Source: Lachnospiraceae bacterium (GTDB taxonomy: Bacteria; Bacillota; Clostridia; Lachnospirales; Lachnospiraceae). From it: a stretch of 64,000 nt of DNA. The notes beneath the pieces were generated by a model. That model searched no databases. It worked only from the letters and a program-made list of their open reading frames with translations, and was not told the origin of the DNA. Made by a program: the position numbers and the translations under genes. Within the stretch, counting starts at the first letter, position 1. Every line of letters starts with the position of its first letter. Shown here in pieces: positions 34,515 through 43,634 of the stretch. The stretch spans positions 18,693 through 82,692 of the forward strand of contig JABZIV010000003.1 in NCBI GenBank assembly GCA_015258095.1. The letters run 5' to 3'.

Positions 34515-37280
34515 CTACAACCATTCTCCGAAGTATCGAATATACCATTTTTTCACCGTCTCTACCGAAATACAATAGAGGAAAAGAATCAGCAACAGAT
34601 AGACAAAGTAATTCGCCGGCATCTTCGTAAAAGTATCTTTAAAAACCGGGGCAAAAACATACGGGATGAGAACAGCGGAAAGGATTCCCAGAATCGAGGC
34701 GAAGGCCAGTCGTACATCACAGTGCGAATCCAAAATGGGCCGCTTGGAGGTCCGGATAAACTGTACAATCAAAATCTGAGAAATCAGCCCTTCTATAAAC
34801 CACCCCGTTTGAAAATGATTCTGCAATGCCATACTGTTGTATCCCAGGAAAAACCAGAGGACAAGAAAGGTTAGCACATCAAATACGGAAGAAACGCCTC
34901 CCATGACATTCATAAAAGAGCTAAGAGAGGTACTCTTCCATTTATGCGGTTTTTGCAGGAACTCCTCATCCACATTATCCCAGGGGATGGCAATCTGCGT
35001 AAAGTCATAAATCAGATTCTGAATCAGAATCTGTAAAGGCAGAATCGGCAGGAACGGTAAAAACAAAGAGGCAATCAGAACGGAAAATACGTTTCCGAAA
35101 TTACCGGACAGAGCCATCTTCATGTATTTCAAGATGTTCCCGTAGATTCGTCTTCCTTCATGAATGCCGTTTAAAATCACCATCAGGCTCTTCTCCAGAA
35201 GGATGATATCCGCGCTTGCCTTTGCCACATCCGTTGCATTATCCACGGAAATACCGACATCGGCATCATGCAGGCTCGGCGCATCATTGACACCGTCTCC
35301 CATATAGCCGACGACGTGCCCGTTTTTCTGTATCGCATTGACCACCCGCTTCTTCTGCATCGGAGAAAGTCTTGCGAAGATATCCCTTTCCTCAACGAGC
35401 CGGGAAAGTTCCTCTTCACTGAGCTCATCCAGTTCCGTACCGGTAACCGCCTTCTGCTTATCGGCACCCTTCACGCCCACTAAACCGCAGACGTGCTCTA
35501 CCACAACCGGTGCATCGCCGGAAATGACTTTCACCTGTACTCCCGCATGATACAAGCCCTGAATCGCTTCCTTGGCATCCTCTTTCGGCGGATCCAGAAA
35601 GGCGACGATCCCGAGGAAAGTCATGTTGTTCTCATCTTCCGCATGAAAGACTTTCGCATCCTCAATCTCTCTCTTTTTTGCCGCTACCCCGATGATATGC
35701 ATTCCCTGCTGGTTCAAACTGTCCGTAAGGGCGGATATGCGCTTCTCATCAAAATCCGCCATATCCATATAGGTCTTGTTCACGCGAACGCGGCTACAGC
35801 AGGAAAGAACGGACTCCACTGCGCCTTTCGTAATCAGCACTTCCTCATTTTTTCCGGGGAGAACCTCCTGAAGAGCACTGTTTTCCGTTCCGAGAGTCGA
35901 GGAAACAGCCAGATTCTTATTCTTCCCTTCCAAAGAATCTTTCCTGTCTTCCTCGGAAATCTTTTCCACATCCGTTCGAATCAGAACGCTCATTCTTCGT
36001 CTTTCAAAATCATACGGAATCTCATCCGTCTTGACAAAACCGCCGGCATACTGATCCACATGATTTTGCTTGCCATAAGCGAGAATTGCCCGGTCAATCA
36101 CATTTTTTACACCGGTGGAATAAAAGGCATTCATCCAGGAGTAGTTGAGAACCAGGTGGGAGCTCTTTCCGTCACACCCCAGATACTCCTGCAAGATAAC
36201 ATTGTCCTGGGTCAGTGTTCCGGTCTTATCCGTACAGAGTACATCCACCGCCCCCAGATTCTGAATCGAAGACATATTTTTCACAATCGTCTTCTTCTTC
36301 GCCAGGAACTGCGCCCCTTTTGCCAGCGTTCCGTTCACAATCATCGGAAGCATGCCGGGCGTAATGCCAACCGCCACGGAAATAGCAAAGAGAAATGCTT
36401 CCAGCCAGTTTTTCTTGACCAGGCCATTAATCAAAAGGACAAAAATCACCACCAGAACCATGTAGGTAATCAGAATCCTGGTAATTTTTGCAAGGCTCCG
36501 ATCAAAATCGGTATCCTTCTTCTCCTTATGGATGCTGGAAGAAATGCTCCCGAGGTAGGTGTTTTTTCCGGTAAAACAGATGACCCCGACTCCTGTCCCC
36601 GAGTTCACCGTTGAACCGCTCAAACAGATATTTTGGAGTTCCGCAGCATTTCCCTCTGTTCTATCCGCACCCTTCCTTTTCTCAACGGGTACGGACTCGC
36701 CGGTAAATGCGGAAACCGAAAGAAACAGGTCTTTACTCTCCAGGAGATATAAATCCCCGCTCACGATATCCCCCGAACCAATCAGCTCGATATCTCCCGG
36801 GACGAGTTCTTCCACCGGAATCTCTTCCACCTTCGTCCCCTCTTCGGTTTTCACCCGAATACGCACCGTATCATGCTCCATATCCCGGAGCTTTTGCATA
36901 TCCCGGTAAGAGCCATAGTCCTGCACAAAACGGATCAATGCACTCATGCAGGCTAAAACCAGAATAATGGAAGCGGATAGAAGATCCCTTTCCAGGAGAT
37001 AAGTCACGAACGAAAGAATCAAAAGCACGATGATAAAAGCATCCATAAAACTATGGAGAAGAAAATAAAACCAACCATGTTTTTCCTTCTCGGAAAGGTC
37101 ATTTCCCCCATATTCTTCCAGACGCCTCCTGCGTTCCTCTTCCGAAAGCCCATTCGGATCAGCGGAAAAGGAAGTAAGCACCTCCTCTTGTTCTTTCTTC
37201 GCAAGGGCTCTGAATTTCTCCTCTGCACTGGTACTTTTTCCCGTATGCAATTCTTTTTGCAGTTTTTCTCCCATAGCCAT
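34515..37280 (-). CDS. mgtA: Magnesium-translocating P-type ATPase
   Basis: A 921-residue P3B-type ATPase that imports Mg2+. It has the TGES actuator motif (SAFTGESVPVEK), the phosphorylation site VLCTDKTGTLTQ, the P-domain MGDGVNDAPSLHDADVGISVD and about ten membrane segments; the fourth carries VAVGITPGMLPMIVNG. The nucleotide domain holds an extra charged segment of about 45 residues (around 430-475, SEEDRKDSLEGKNKN onward) not usual for the family. It starts 42 bases after mscS with no M-box riboswitch between, so it is co-transcribed with mscS or has a weak promoter. Confidence 0.95.
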   Translation of the reverse strand: MAMGEKLQKELHTGKSTSAEEKFRALAKKEQEEVLTSFSADPNGLSEEERRRRLEEYGGNDLSEKEKHGWFYFLLHSFMDAFIIVLLILSFVTYLLERDLLSASIILVLACMSALIRFVQDYGSYRDMQKLRDMEHDTVRIRVKTEEGTKVEEIPVEELVPGDIELIGSGDIVSGDLYLLESKDLFLSVSAFTGESVPVEKRKGADRTEGNAAELQNICLSGSTVNSGTGVGVICFTGKNTYLGSISSSIHKEKKDTDFDRSLAKITRILITYMVLVVIFVLLINGLVKKNWLEAFLFAISVAVGITPGMLPMIVNGTLAKGAQFLAKKKTIVKNMSSIQNLGAVDVLCTDKTGTLTQDNVILQEYLGCDGKSSHLVLNYSWMNAFYSTGVKNVIDRAILAYGKQNHVDQYAGGFVKTDEIPYDFERRRMSVLIRTDVEKISEEDRKDSLEGKNKNLAVSSTLGTENSALQEVLPGKNEEVLITKGAVESVLSCCSRVRVNKTYMDMADFDEKRISALTDSLNQQGMHIIGVAAKKREIEDAKVFHAEDENNMTFLGIVAFLDPPKEDAKEAIQGLYHAGVQVKVISGDAPVVVEHVCGLVGVKGADKQKAVTGTELDELSEEELSRLVEERDIFARLSPMQKKRVVNAIQKNGHVVGYMGDGVNDAPSLHDADVGISVDNATDVAKASADIILLEKSLMVILNGIHEGRRIYGNILKYMKMALSGNFGNVFSVLIASLFLPFLPILPLQILIQNLIYDFTQIAIPWDNVDEEFLQKPHKWKSTSLSSFMNVMGGVSSVFDVLTFLVLWFFLGYNSMALQNHFQTGWFIEGLISQILIVQFIRTSKRPILDSHCDVRLAFASILGILSAVLIPYVFAPVFKDTFTKMPANYFVYLLLILFLYCISVETVKKWYIRYFGEWL

Positions 37281-37322
37281 CCCTCTATCCTCTATTGCAA
37301 AACGGCTTTAAAAACAGCCCTT

Positions 37323-38171
37323 TTATCCCTGTTTGATTTTTGTATTCGGACAGGCAATGCCTTCCCTTTCAAATTCCAAAATCACACGCTTATTAATCGT
37401 ATTGTAAAGATCCCAGTAATTTGCATTTTCCGTCCAGGCACGTATGGCAAAGCTTAAGTTTCCCTCGTGCACTTCCGCTAAACCGCAAAAGACTTCCGGC
37501 TTGTGAAGAATTCGTTTATCTCCTTCTATCGCGTTCTTTAGCGCTTTCTCCACTTTTTCGACTTCTTCCTCTCTGGCAACGGAAAAACTTAAGTCCACTC
37601 TTCTTAAAGGTTCCGCGCTACAGTTTATGATATTACTGTTCATGAGGTTTCCGTTCGGAATGGAAATCTTCTTATTGTCCGGTGAAATAATCACCGTATA
37701 AAAAATACTGACTTCCTTGACGGTTCCCTCATCATTTCCGCTCTTAATATAGTCATGCACCCGAAAAGGACGAAACAGAAGAAGCATGATGCCGCCTGCA
37801 AGGTTCGATAAAGACCCCTGCATGGCAAGACCCACTGCAACGCCCGCAGAAGCGATTAAAGTAATGACGGATGCCATAGGAACGCCCAATATCCCTATGC
37901 AGCTGATTCCGAGCAAAAAATAAAGTACGAAGCGCAGGAAGTTCAAAAAGAAGGTCCGTGCGGTCGGATCAATTTTGCCTCCGATTCTGCTCTTCGGGAG
38001 AAAGGAGATGAATTTTCTGATGCAGTAGCTTCCGACAAGAAAAAGAAGTCCGGCAAAAAGAAGTTTCCCGGCAAAGCGACTCAGCCCCTCTACAAGCCCA
38101 TTTCCAAAGTTCTGTAAACTCCAGGTCTTAATTTCCTGTTCAACTTGTGCCGTATTGACATTCCCGCTCAT
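37323..38171 (-). CDS. mscS: Small-conductance mechanosensitive channel
   Basis: A 282-residue MscS channel that opens under membrane tension to release solutes. Three membrane segments precede the pore helix TLIASAGVAVGLAMQGSLSNLAGGI, followed by RPFRVHDYIKSG, GTVKEVSIFYTVIISPDNKKISIPNG and the cytoplasmic vestibule domain. Length and order match E. coli MscS. It is followed by mgtA. Confidence 0.94.
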   Translation of the reverse strand: MSGNVNTAQVEQEIKTWSLQNFGNGLVEGLSRFAGKLLFAGLLFLVGSYCIRKFISFLPKSRIGGKIDPTARTFFLNFLRFVLYFLLGISCIGILGVPMASVITLIASAGVAVGLAMQGSLSNLAGGIMLLLFRPFRVHDYIKSGNDEGTVKEVSIFYTVIISPDNKKISIPNGNLMNSNIINCSAEPLRRVDLSFSVAREEEVEKVEKALKNAIEGDKRILHKPEVFCGLAEVHEGNLSFAIRAWTENANYWDLYNTINKRVILEFEREGIACPNTKIKQG

Positions 38172-38234
38172 CGCTTTCTCCCCGTTTTCTTCCCTAAATC
38201 AATCTCATTTCATTTCTCATCCATAGAACAAGAA

Positions 38235-38306
38235 AAAGACACCGCGTATCTCTTTTCCTTCCCCTCTTCCTTACCGAATAAAGGATAGCACAAGCGCGGT
38301 GTCTTT
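38235..38306 (-). terminator. Terminator after small membrane protein
   Basis: AAAGACACCGCG and CGCGGTGTCTTT form a perfect 12-bp stem around a loop of about 48 bases, with five T residues following on the minus strand. The large loop is unusual. Confidence 0.6.
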
Positions 38307-38334
38307 CCTATAGATAAAATCTCTGTTGAAAAGC

Positions 38335-38814
38335 TTACTCTACAATCTGTCCTTCTTCTGTCAAAGTATCATTTCTATGCATGAAAACATAAATAATCCG
38401 CACAAGAGGGATAATAGCGGAAATAACGGCAATAACAGACTGGTCTCCCGACCCTTCCATCTTCTTATATAAACCGTTTAAAGTAAAGTACGCGACCACA
38501 ATCCCGCAAAGTCCCACAATATAAAACAGGAATCCGTGTACAAAGATGGTCAGAATCGGGAAAATAATCATAAGCACACCCAAAATCATTCCTTGCACTC
38601 TATTCCCGAAGATATCCTGATCTCCTGCAAGAAAGCCGTAGAATCCCTGATTCACAAAAGGAACCCACGCAAGAATCGCATTGCTATCCTGCCCGTTGTT
38701 CTTTGCCAAAGTATAGAGGGCAAGCGACTCCACAACGTAAAGGGCAATCAAGATTGCCATTACGAGAAAAAGAAAGAATCCGCCCAATGCCAGTACCGCT
38801 GAAAAATAATCCAT
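38335..38814 (-). CDS. Small multi-pass membrane protein of unknown function
   Basis: A 159-residue protein with about four hydrophobic segments. The loop AKNNGQDSNAILAWVPFVNQGFYGFLAG resembles small bacterial membrane proteins of the DUF5684-like type, and the tail is acidic. The ATG at 38814 (MDYFSAVL) has GGAGG eight bases upstream; two earlier ATG codons overlap or crowd that site. It is monocistronic with a terminator at 38235-38306. Function is unknown. Confidence 0.6.
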   Translation of the reverse strand: MDYFSAVLALGGFFLFLVMAILIALYVVESLALYTLAKNNGQDSNAILAWVPFVNQGFYGFLAGDQDIFGNRVQGMILGVLMIIFPILTIFVHGFLFYIVGLCGIVVAYFTLNGLYKKMEGSGDQSVIAVISAIIPLVRIIYVFMHRNDTLTEEGQIVE

Positions 38815-38996
38815 GTCCATTTCCTCCATAATGATAAACTGATGGAAACTTTCTTCTCCATCCCGAAGAAATATCCATACTCCAAAACCAGCACTCTTTT
38901 CCTATCCCTTGTCCGAGCGCAACACGTAAATTATAACGGAAATGACATAATTTAACAAGTTCCCGGTAAAATTTTCTCTTTTTTTAAAAAAGGAGC

Positions 38997-39569
38997 TTAG
39001 TTTTTTCCCTTCTTTCGCACGGAAAAACCAAATGTACCCAGCACCTTTCCCAGGCCAAAATACTGTCCGTGCGAATAGGCAAGGAGCTTCGCTTTTTCCA
39101 GTTGAAGACGTTTCTTTTCATCCAGCAAAGCGGAATCGACGTGCACAGCAAGAATTTCCGCGATAAACATATCATGACTTCCGAGGGGAAGAATCTGCCT
39201 TACTTTGCACTCCATATTAACAGGACATTCTTGAATCATAGGTGTAGAAAGCACTGTCCCTTCTTCTTTATGAAGATGAAGAGCCTCCCATTTATCCATA
39301 TCCTTTCCGGAACGGACACCGGCTTCATCCGTCTCCCGCACCAGCTTCTCTGTCGGAAGATTGACCACAAACTCTCCGCTTTCCACAATCATCGGATGCG
39401 AGTAGCGCTCCGCCCGAACGGAGATGGACAGCATCGGAGGGGTACTGCAAATAGTTCCTGCCCAGGCGACGGTCAAGAGGTTACTTTCTCCCTTCTTGTT
39501 TCTACAGCTCACCAGTACCGGCGGCACAGGATAGAGCATATTTCCCGCTTTCCAGATTTCTTTTGCCAT
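38997..39569 (-). CDS. Flavin reductase family protein
   Basis: A 190-residue FMN-binding split-barrel protein of the flavoredoxin/flavin reductase type. The pattern is VPPVLVSCRNKKGESNLLTVAWAG, then TPPMLSISVRAERYSHPMI, FVVNLPTEKLVRETDEAG and HDMFIAEILAVHVD. It probably binds FMN and transfers electrons or reduces flavins; substrate is unknown. It lies downstream of the two G3E GTPase genes after about 45 bases and may be in their transcript. Confidence 0.87.
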   Translation of the reverse strand: MAKEIWKAGNMLYPVPPVLVSCRNKKGESNLLTVAWAGTICSTPPMLSISVRAERYSHPMIVESGEFVVNLPTEKLVRETDEAGVRSGKDMDKWEALHLHKEEGTVLSTPMIQECPVNMECKVRQILPLGSHDMFIAEILAVHVDSALLDEKKRLQLEKAKLLAYSHGQYFGLGKVLGTFGFSVRKKGKN

Positions 39570-39615
39570 ACGTTTCTCCCCCTATAGCATGAGCAGAGTG
39601 TAAAAAGCGCTTTCC

Positions 39616-40644
39616 TTAAAAGCTAACCGGATCCGCAATCTCCCCCGTCCGCACAATATCCTGTAAGTGCAGTACCGGTCCTACACCGTTATATTCTTCC
39701 CGTTCTTCCAAGGCGACCTTCACCTTGACCTTCGCCCAATCTCTGGTTTGAAACGGCGCAATCTGCTTCTTATCCGCCTTACAGATAAAGCCGAGGAAGC
39801 TCATGTCCTGTGCGCAACAGGTCATTGCCATTCTTCCCGGAATGAACTCGTCTTCCGGCATATTTTTCCGCTTTAAAATCATCGCGGTAAAAGAAAGTTC
39901 CTTCCCGAGATATCTCTCCGGATTATCCATGCAATCCAGAAACCAGGTTCCATAATCGTTATCGGATATCGCAATCTGATCCTTACTCAAATCATAAGGT
40001 AATTCTTCCGGAAGAGCCGACTGGGGAATCTCCCCATCCTTATCCTCCAGCATAATCATCGCATTCTGCCCCATGGCACGAAGCTTTCTGCGATAATCCA
40101 CCATATCCTCACTGGAAAGACCGTCACAACGATTGACAATACAGAGCTCGGCTCTCCGAAGCATTTGCCCGAGAAAAGAACGCATATTGGAGAGATACAT
40201 CTTCAGTGTACTGCCATCCACAATAGTAATCACCTGATAGAGAAACCAGTCTTTGGGCATCGATACACTGTACTTCGCCTCCCGATTCTGCTCTTTGGAA
40301 AGCACCGCCTCGCTCATCGGGCCGTCATATAAATCGTCCTGATTCCACATCCCGTTCCACTCAATCAGAATTCGCTCGGGATGATACTCTTCTACCAGCT
40401 TTTGTAACTTTTCTTCCTGAAAATCGCGAATATCCTGCATATAAACCGGTGTAGTATGGTACTTTGCGAGTTCTATCGGGTCATACTCTTTCTCTCCCTC
40501 CTCACAGAGGAGAAGCAGGGTATTTCCCTCCGTTTGAAAATATTCCTGCTGCATGGTGTATTGAATAAACGTCGTCTTTCCGCTATCCAAAAAACCGTTG
40601 ATGAGGAATACCGGAATCCCCGTTTCCTGAAATTGATCGTCCAT
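39616..40644 (-). CDS. Divergent CobW/G3E GTPase with extra C-terminal domain
   Basis: A 342-residue relative of CobW GTPases. The P-loop GFLDSGKTTFIQ is intact, RILIEWNGMW replaces the usual IEPSG region and the base-recognition motif reads NRCD in place of NKxD. The CxCC metal motif of COG0523 proteins is missing. The last 90 residues (from about 250) carry FTAMILKRKNMP, PGRMAMTCCAQDMSFLGFIC and VLHLQDIV, a pattern like the DUF1980/TIGR03943 C-terminal domain. The ATG at 40644 has AAGGAG upstream. It follows the His-rich GTPase gene and is likely its partner. Confidence 0.75.
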   Translation of the reverse strand: MDDQFQETGIPVFLINGFLDSGKTTFIQYTMQQEYFQTEGNTLLLLCEEGEKEYDPIELAKYHTTPVYMQDIRDFQEEKLQKLVEEYHPERILIEWNGMWNQDDLYDGPMSEAVLSKEQNREAKYSVSMPKDWFLYQVITIVDGSTLKMYLSNMRSFLGQMLRRAELCIVNRCDGLSSEDMVDYRRKLRAMGQNAMIMLEDKDGEIPQSALPEELPYDLSKDQIAISDNDYGTWFLDCMDNPERYLGKELSFTAMILKRKNMPEDEFIPGRMAMTCCAQDMSFLGFICKADKKQIAPFQTRDWAKVKVKVALEEREEYNGVGPVLHLQDIVRTGEIADPVSF

Positions 40645-40675
40645 ATTACTCCTTCTAACAAATTCCGAAAGAAAA

Positions 40676-41713
40676 CTAAGCAAAAATCGCTTTAATCTTC
40701 TCTTTATTCAGTTCCGTACCAATGACAACAAACTTACCGATGGACTCCGGACTTCCGTCGCGAATCTCAACCTGCTCCGGTACCATATCAAACTGAATCC
40801 ATTTTCCGTCTTCCAGCTGCAACATCCCTTTCGCCCGAACAATACCGCCGTAAGAAGAACCTTCCGCCATCTCTTCCAGAATCTCCTCCAGCTTATCCCG
40901 AGAAACTTTCTTAACGATTTCCAGACCGATACTGTCAAAAATCTCATCCGCATCATGGTCATGCCCACAACTGCAATGATGATGCGCATGTTCCTCTTCT
41001 TCATGATGATGACCGCAGCAGTGTTCGTGCTCTTCTTCACCGTGATGATGGTGATGATGATCATGATGATGCGCCGCTTTCTCCCGTACTTCCTCGAGCA
41101 GCGCCTCTTCCAGATTCTCTTCCTTTCCGATAATTTCTAAGAGCTTTCGTCCCGACAATTCCTGAATCGGCGTTGTAATCAGATTTGCCTTGGGATTCAC
41201 TTTACGAACAATGGCAACGGCTTCCTCCACCTTCTCCTCTTTCGCAATGTCCGTTCTGGAAAGAACCACGGTCGTCGCAAAGCGAATCTGGTCATCAAAA
41301 AACTCGCCAAAGTTCTTGTTATACAGTTTTGCCTTAGAGGCATCCACAACGGTTACGGCACCATCCAGATGTACCGGAAGATTCGCGGAAACCGTCTTTA
41401 CCGCGGAAAGAATATCGGAAAGCTTTCCGACGCCGGACGGCTCTATCAAAATACGGTCAGGCTGATACTTTTCAATCACTTCTTTCAGAGAAGTCTCAAA
41501 ATCACCGACCAGGGAACAGCAGATACATCCCTGATTCATTTCTCGAATCTCGATACCGGAATTCTTCAGAAAGCCGCTGTCAATCCCGATTTCTCCGAAC
41601 TCATTTTCAATGAGAACCACATTCTCTCCTTTTAACGCCTCCTGTAAAAGCTTCTGGATAAACGTCGTTTTTCCCGCACCTAAAAAGCCCGAAATAATGT
41701 CAATCTGTGTCAT
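40676..41713 (-). CDS. CobW/COG0523 GTPase with histidine-rich metal loop
   Basis: A 345-residue G3E GTPase, of the family that delivers zinc or other metals to client proteins. Walker A is SGFLGAGKTTFIQ; the metal site is GCICC; LIEPSGVGKL and LSRTDIAKE complete the GTPase core. Near residues 215-265 is a very histidine-rich loop, with HHHDHHHHHHG and CCGHHHEEEE, likely to bind metal. The C-terminal CobW domain follows. The start at 41713 (MTQIDIISGF) has GGAGG upstream. It has its own promoter at 41826-41855. The metal is probably zinc, but nickel or cobalt is possible. Confidence 0.9.
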   Translation of the reverse strand: MTQIDIISGFLGAGKTTFIQKLLQEALKGENVVLIENEFGEIGIDSGFLKNSGIEIREMNQGCICCSLVGDFETSLKEVIEKYQPDRILIEPSGVGKLSDILSAVKTVSANLPVHLDGAVTVVDASKAKLYNKNFGEFFDDQIRFATTVVLSRTDIAKEEKVEEAVAIVRKVNPKANLITTPIQELSGRKLLEIIGKEENLEEALLEEVREKAAHHHDHHHHHHGEEEHEHCCGHHHEEEEHAHHHCSCGHDHDADEIFDSIGLEIVKKVSRDKLEEILEEMAEGSSYGGIVRAKGMLQLEDGKWIQFDMVPEQVEIRDGSPESIGKFVVIGTELNKEKIKAIFA

Positions 41714-41780
41714 ATACCCTCCTTTATATCCATCTCTACCCTGTAATCCGTGTAGAAACCAAGTGAAATCGATTTGAACA

Positions 41781-41855
41781 AAGCGGTTTATTACGAGCAT
41801 TAGCACTCACCGCTTACGTCTGCCAAGTATACGTTTCCCTGAAAAGCCTTGTCAA
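41781..41855 (-). promoter_or_regulatory. Promoter and leader hairpin of G3E GTPase genes
   Basis: Minus-strand TTGACA (perfect) and TATACT with an 18-base spacer (41826-41855). In the leader, AAGCGGT/ACCGCTT (41781-41787 with 41809-41815) form inverted arms around GAGC/GCaCTC. The znu palindrome is not found here. Confidence 0.6.
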
Positions 41856-41914
41856 GCTTTCCCCTCATTCTTCACGATTCTTTCATACTTTCTCTTTCCC
41901 TATTAAAAAGACGC

Positions 41915-42667
41915 TTACTCCTTCAGAAAATGCTCCTCCAGTACCTTCCATAATTCCGTCCCGTCTGAAACGATATACTTCGCACCGTGCTCCTGTAATT
42001 CTTTCTCATCACGAAAGCCGTAGAGACAGCCGATGGAAAGCATTCCCGCCGCTTTTGCCGCATCCAAATCGGTCTTCGTGTCCCCTACCATAACCGCTTC
42101 TTCCTTCGTAATGCCAAGTGCACGGCAGGCTTTCTCAAGAGGCGCCTTGTCCGGTTTCAGGGGCATCACGCCGTCATCTCCGATAATGGGAGAAAAGGTT
42201 CCCTCCGGATAAACTTCCCGTAGGACAATCTCCGCCTCCTCCTTTGCTTTATTCGTGATGCACACAAGCGAAATCTTTTTCTCTTTTAACTTCTCTATAC
42301 ACTCCTTTACGCCGGGATAGCTTTCCAGATGATAGGTGCAATTTATAGGGAAGATGGAATCATAGTAGGCACAAACCTCATCGTATAGGCCCATGATTTC
42401 ATCGCCTTCCATATCGAGATCCATCGCCTTTTCTTCATCCCGCTCTTCCCATTTCTCCGCTTCCCGATACTTCTTATCGGCATTCTTTTCCAGAGCCTTT
42501 TCTACAAACTTTTTGTATCCCGTACCGACAAAATAGCGGGTTTCCGAGAGGCTCACCCCTTCCAAACCGAAGTGCTCCATCGTGCAATCCATGTTCTTTT
42601 TTAAACTGTGCAAGGTATTCACGAGGGTTCCGTCCAAGTCAAAAAAAACTGCTTTTAATTCTTTCAT
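41915..42667 (-). CDS. HAD-family hydrolase (phosphoglycolate phosphatase-like)
   Basis: A 250-residue HAD phosphatase. The nucleophile motif is FFDLDGTLVNTLHSLK, motif II lies near VCITNK, and motif IV is MVGDTKTDLDAAKAAGM. The cap domain holds an extra charged stretch (about residues 60-90, KKYREAEKWEERDEEKAM). The family cleaves small phosphates such as phosphoglycolate; the substrate is not known. It lies downstream of the GTPase genes, but reads with its own context; divergent from rnhA. Confidence 0.85.
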   Translation of the reverse strand: MKELKAVFFDLDGTLVNTLHSLKKNMDCTMEHFGLEGVSLSETRYFVGTGYKKFVEKALEKNADKKYREAEKWEERDEEKAMDLDMEGDEIMGLYDEVCAYYDSIFPINCTYHLESYPGVKECIEKLKEKKISLVCITNKAKEEAEIVLREVYPEGTFSPIIGDDGVMPLKPDKAPLEKACRALGITKEEAVMVGDTKTDLDAAKAAGMLSIGCLYGFRDEKELQEHGAKYIVSDGTELWKVLEEHFLKE

Positions 42668-42902
42668 CTTCTCTCTTTTCTCTATTCTTTCTTTCCCAAA
42701 TACGTCTTAACCTTCTTTACGAGGGAGCATTCTTCTCTACTAATCCTACTTTTCGTCATCTCCGACCGTAAAACGCCTCTAGTATAATCCAAGCCTTCTC
42801 TTTCCACAATCCAAAACAAAGGGCGAAAAAAAGAGATTCCTTTCCTATTCGGAAACTTCCCTCTATAATGATAAAGGAAAGTAAGGAAAAGGGGGTCAGA
42901 AA

Positions 42903-43628
42903 TTGCCTAATTACTACGCCGTAAAAGCGGGAAGAAAAACAGGAATTTACGAGAGCTGGGAAGATTGTAAGAAGCAGGTACACGGATTCCCCGGTGCCAT
43001 CTTTAAAAAATGGAAAACAAAAGAAGAAGCGGAACGCTATTTAGAAAAGAAAACGGAAGTTTTTTCCGAAACGGAAAGAGAGGATGAATCTCTCTTTTCC
43101 GACTCCAAACGAAAGTCTGTCAAAGAAAAGCAAGACGACCCCGTTTCGGAAGACGCATTACAAGAGGCTCTCTTTCAAAAATACCCGACGGAGGCGATTG
43201 CCTTTGTAGACGGAAGCTATCAGAAAGAAAGCGGAACTTACGGCTACGGGGTCGTTTTCTTTATAAATAAGGAACTTACGGCGCAAAAAGGCAGAATAGA
43301 AGAGAAAGGCTCCGGCACAGAGGAGGCATACAGGGAAATGCGCAATGTTTCGGGAGAAATTCTTGCGGCCTGCCGAGCTGTAGAGCTCGCCCTCCAATAT
43401 GGCCTTCATTCCCTCAGCATTTTCCATGACTATCAGGGAATTTCCTCCTGGGCAACAGGAGAATGGAAGTGCAATAAAGAAAAAACAAAAGCATACCGAA
43501 AGTTCATGCAAGATGCGGAGAAAAAAATAAGGCTGGAATTTGTGAAGGTTCCAGCCCATAGCGGTATTTATTTTAACGAATTAGCGGACCGGCTTGCGAA
43601 AGAAGCCGTCGGCATACAAGCCGGATAA
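42903..43628 (+). CDS. rnhA: Ribonuclease H with N-terminal viroplasmin domain
   Basis: A 241-residue enzyme that removes RNA from RNA-DNA hybrids. Residues 1-45 are the caulimovirus viroplasmin-type domain (YYAVKAGRKTGIYESWEDCKKQVHGF), which binds hybrids. A charged linker leads to RNase HI: AIAFVDGSYQ (first aspartate), GEILAACRAVELAL (glutamate), FHDYQGISSWATGEW and VPAHSGIYFNELADRLAKEA. The start is TTG at 42903 with a GGGGG ribosome site; no ATG is in frame nearby. Confidence 0.93.
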   Translation: MPNYYAVKAGRKTGIYESWEDCKKQVHGFPGAIFKKWKTKEEAERYLEKKTEVFSETEREDESLFSDSKRKSVKEKQDDPVSEDALQEALFQKYPTEAIAFVDGSYQKESGTYGYGVVFFINKELTAQKGRIEEKGSGTEEAYREMRNVSGEILAACRAVELALQYGLHSLSIFHDYQGISSWATGEWKCNKEKTKAYRKFMQDAEKKIRLEFVKVPAHSGIYFNELADRLAKEAVGIQAG

Positions 43629-43634
43629 GGATTT

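Noticed and set aside
37281..37322. M-box riboswitch before mgtA
   Set aside because: Only 42 bases separate mscS from mgtA; too short and without M-box motifs.
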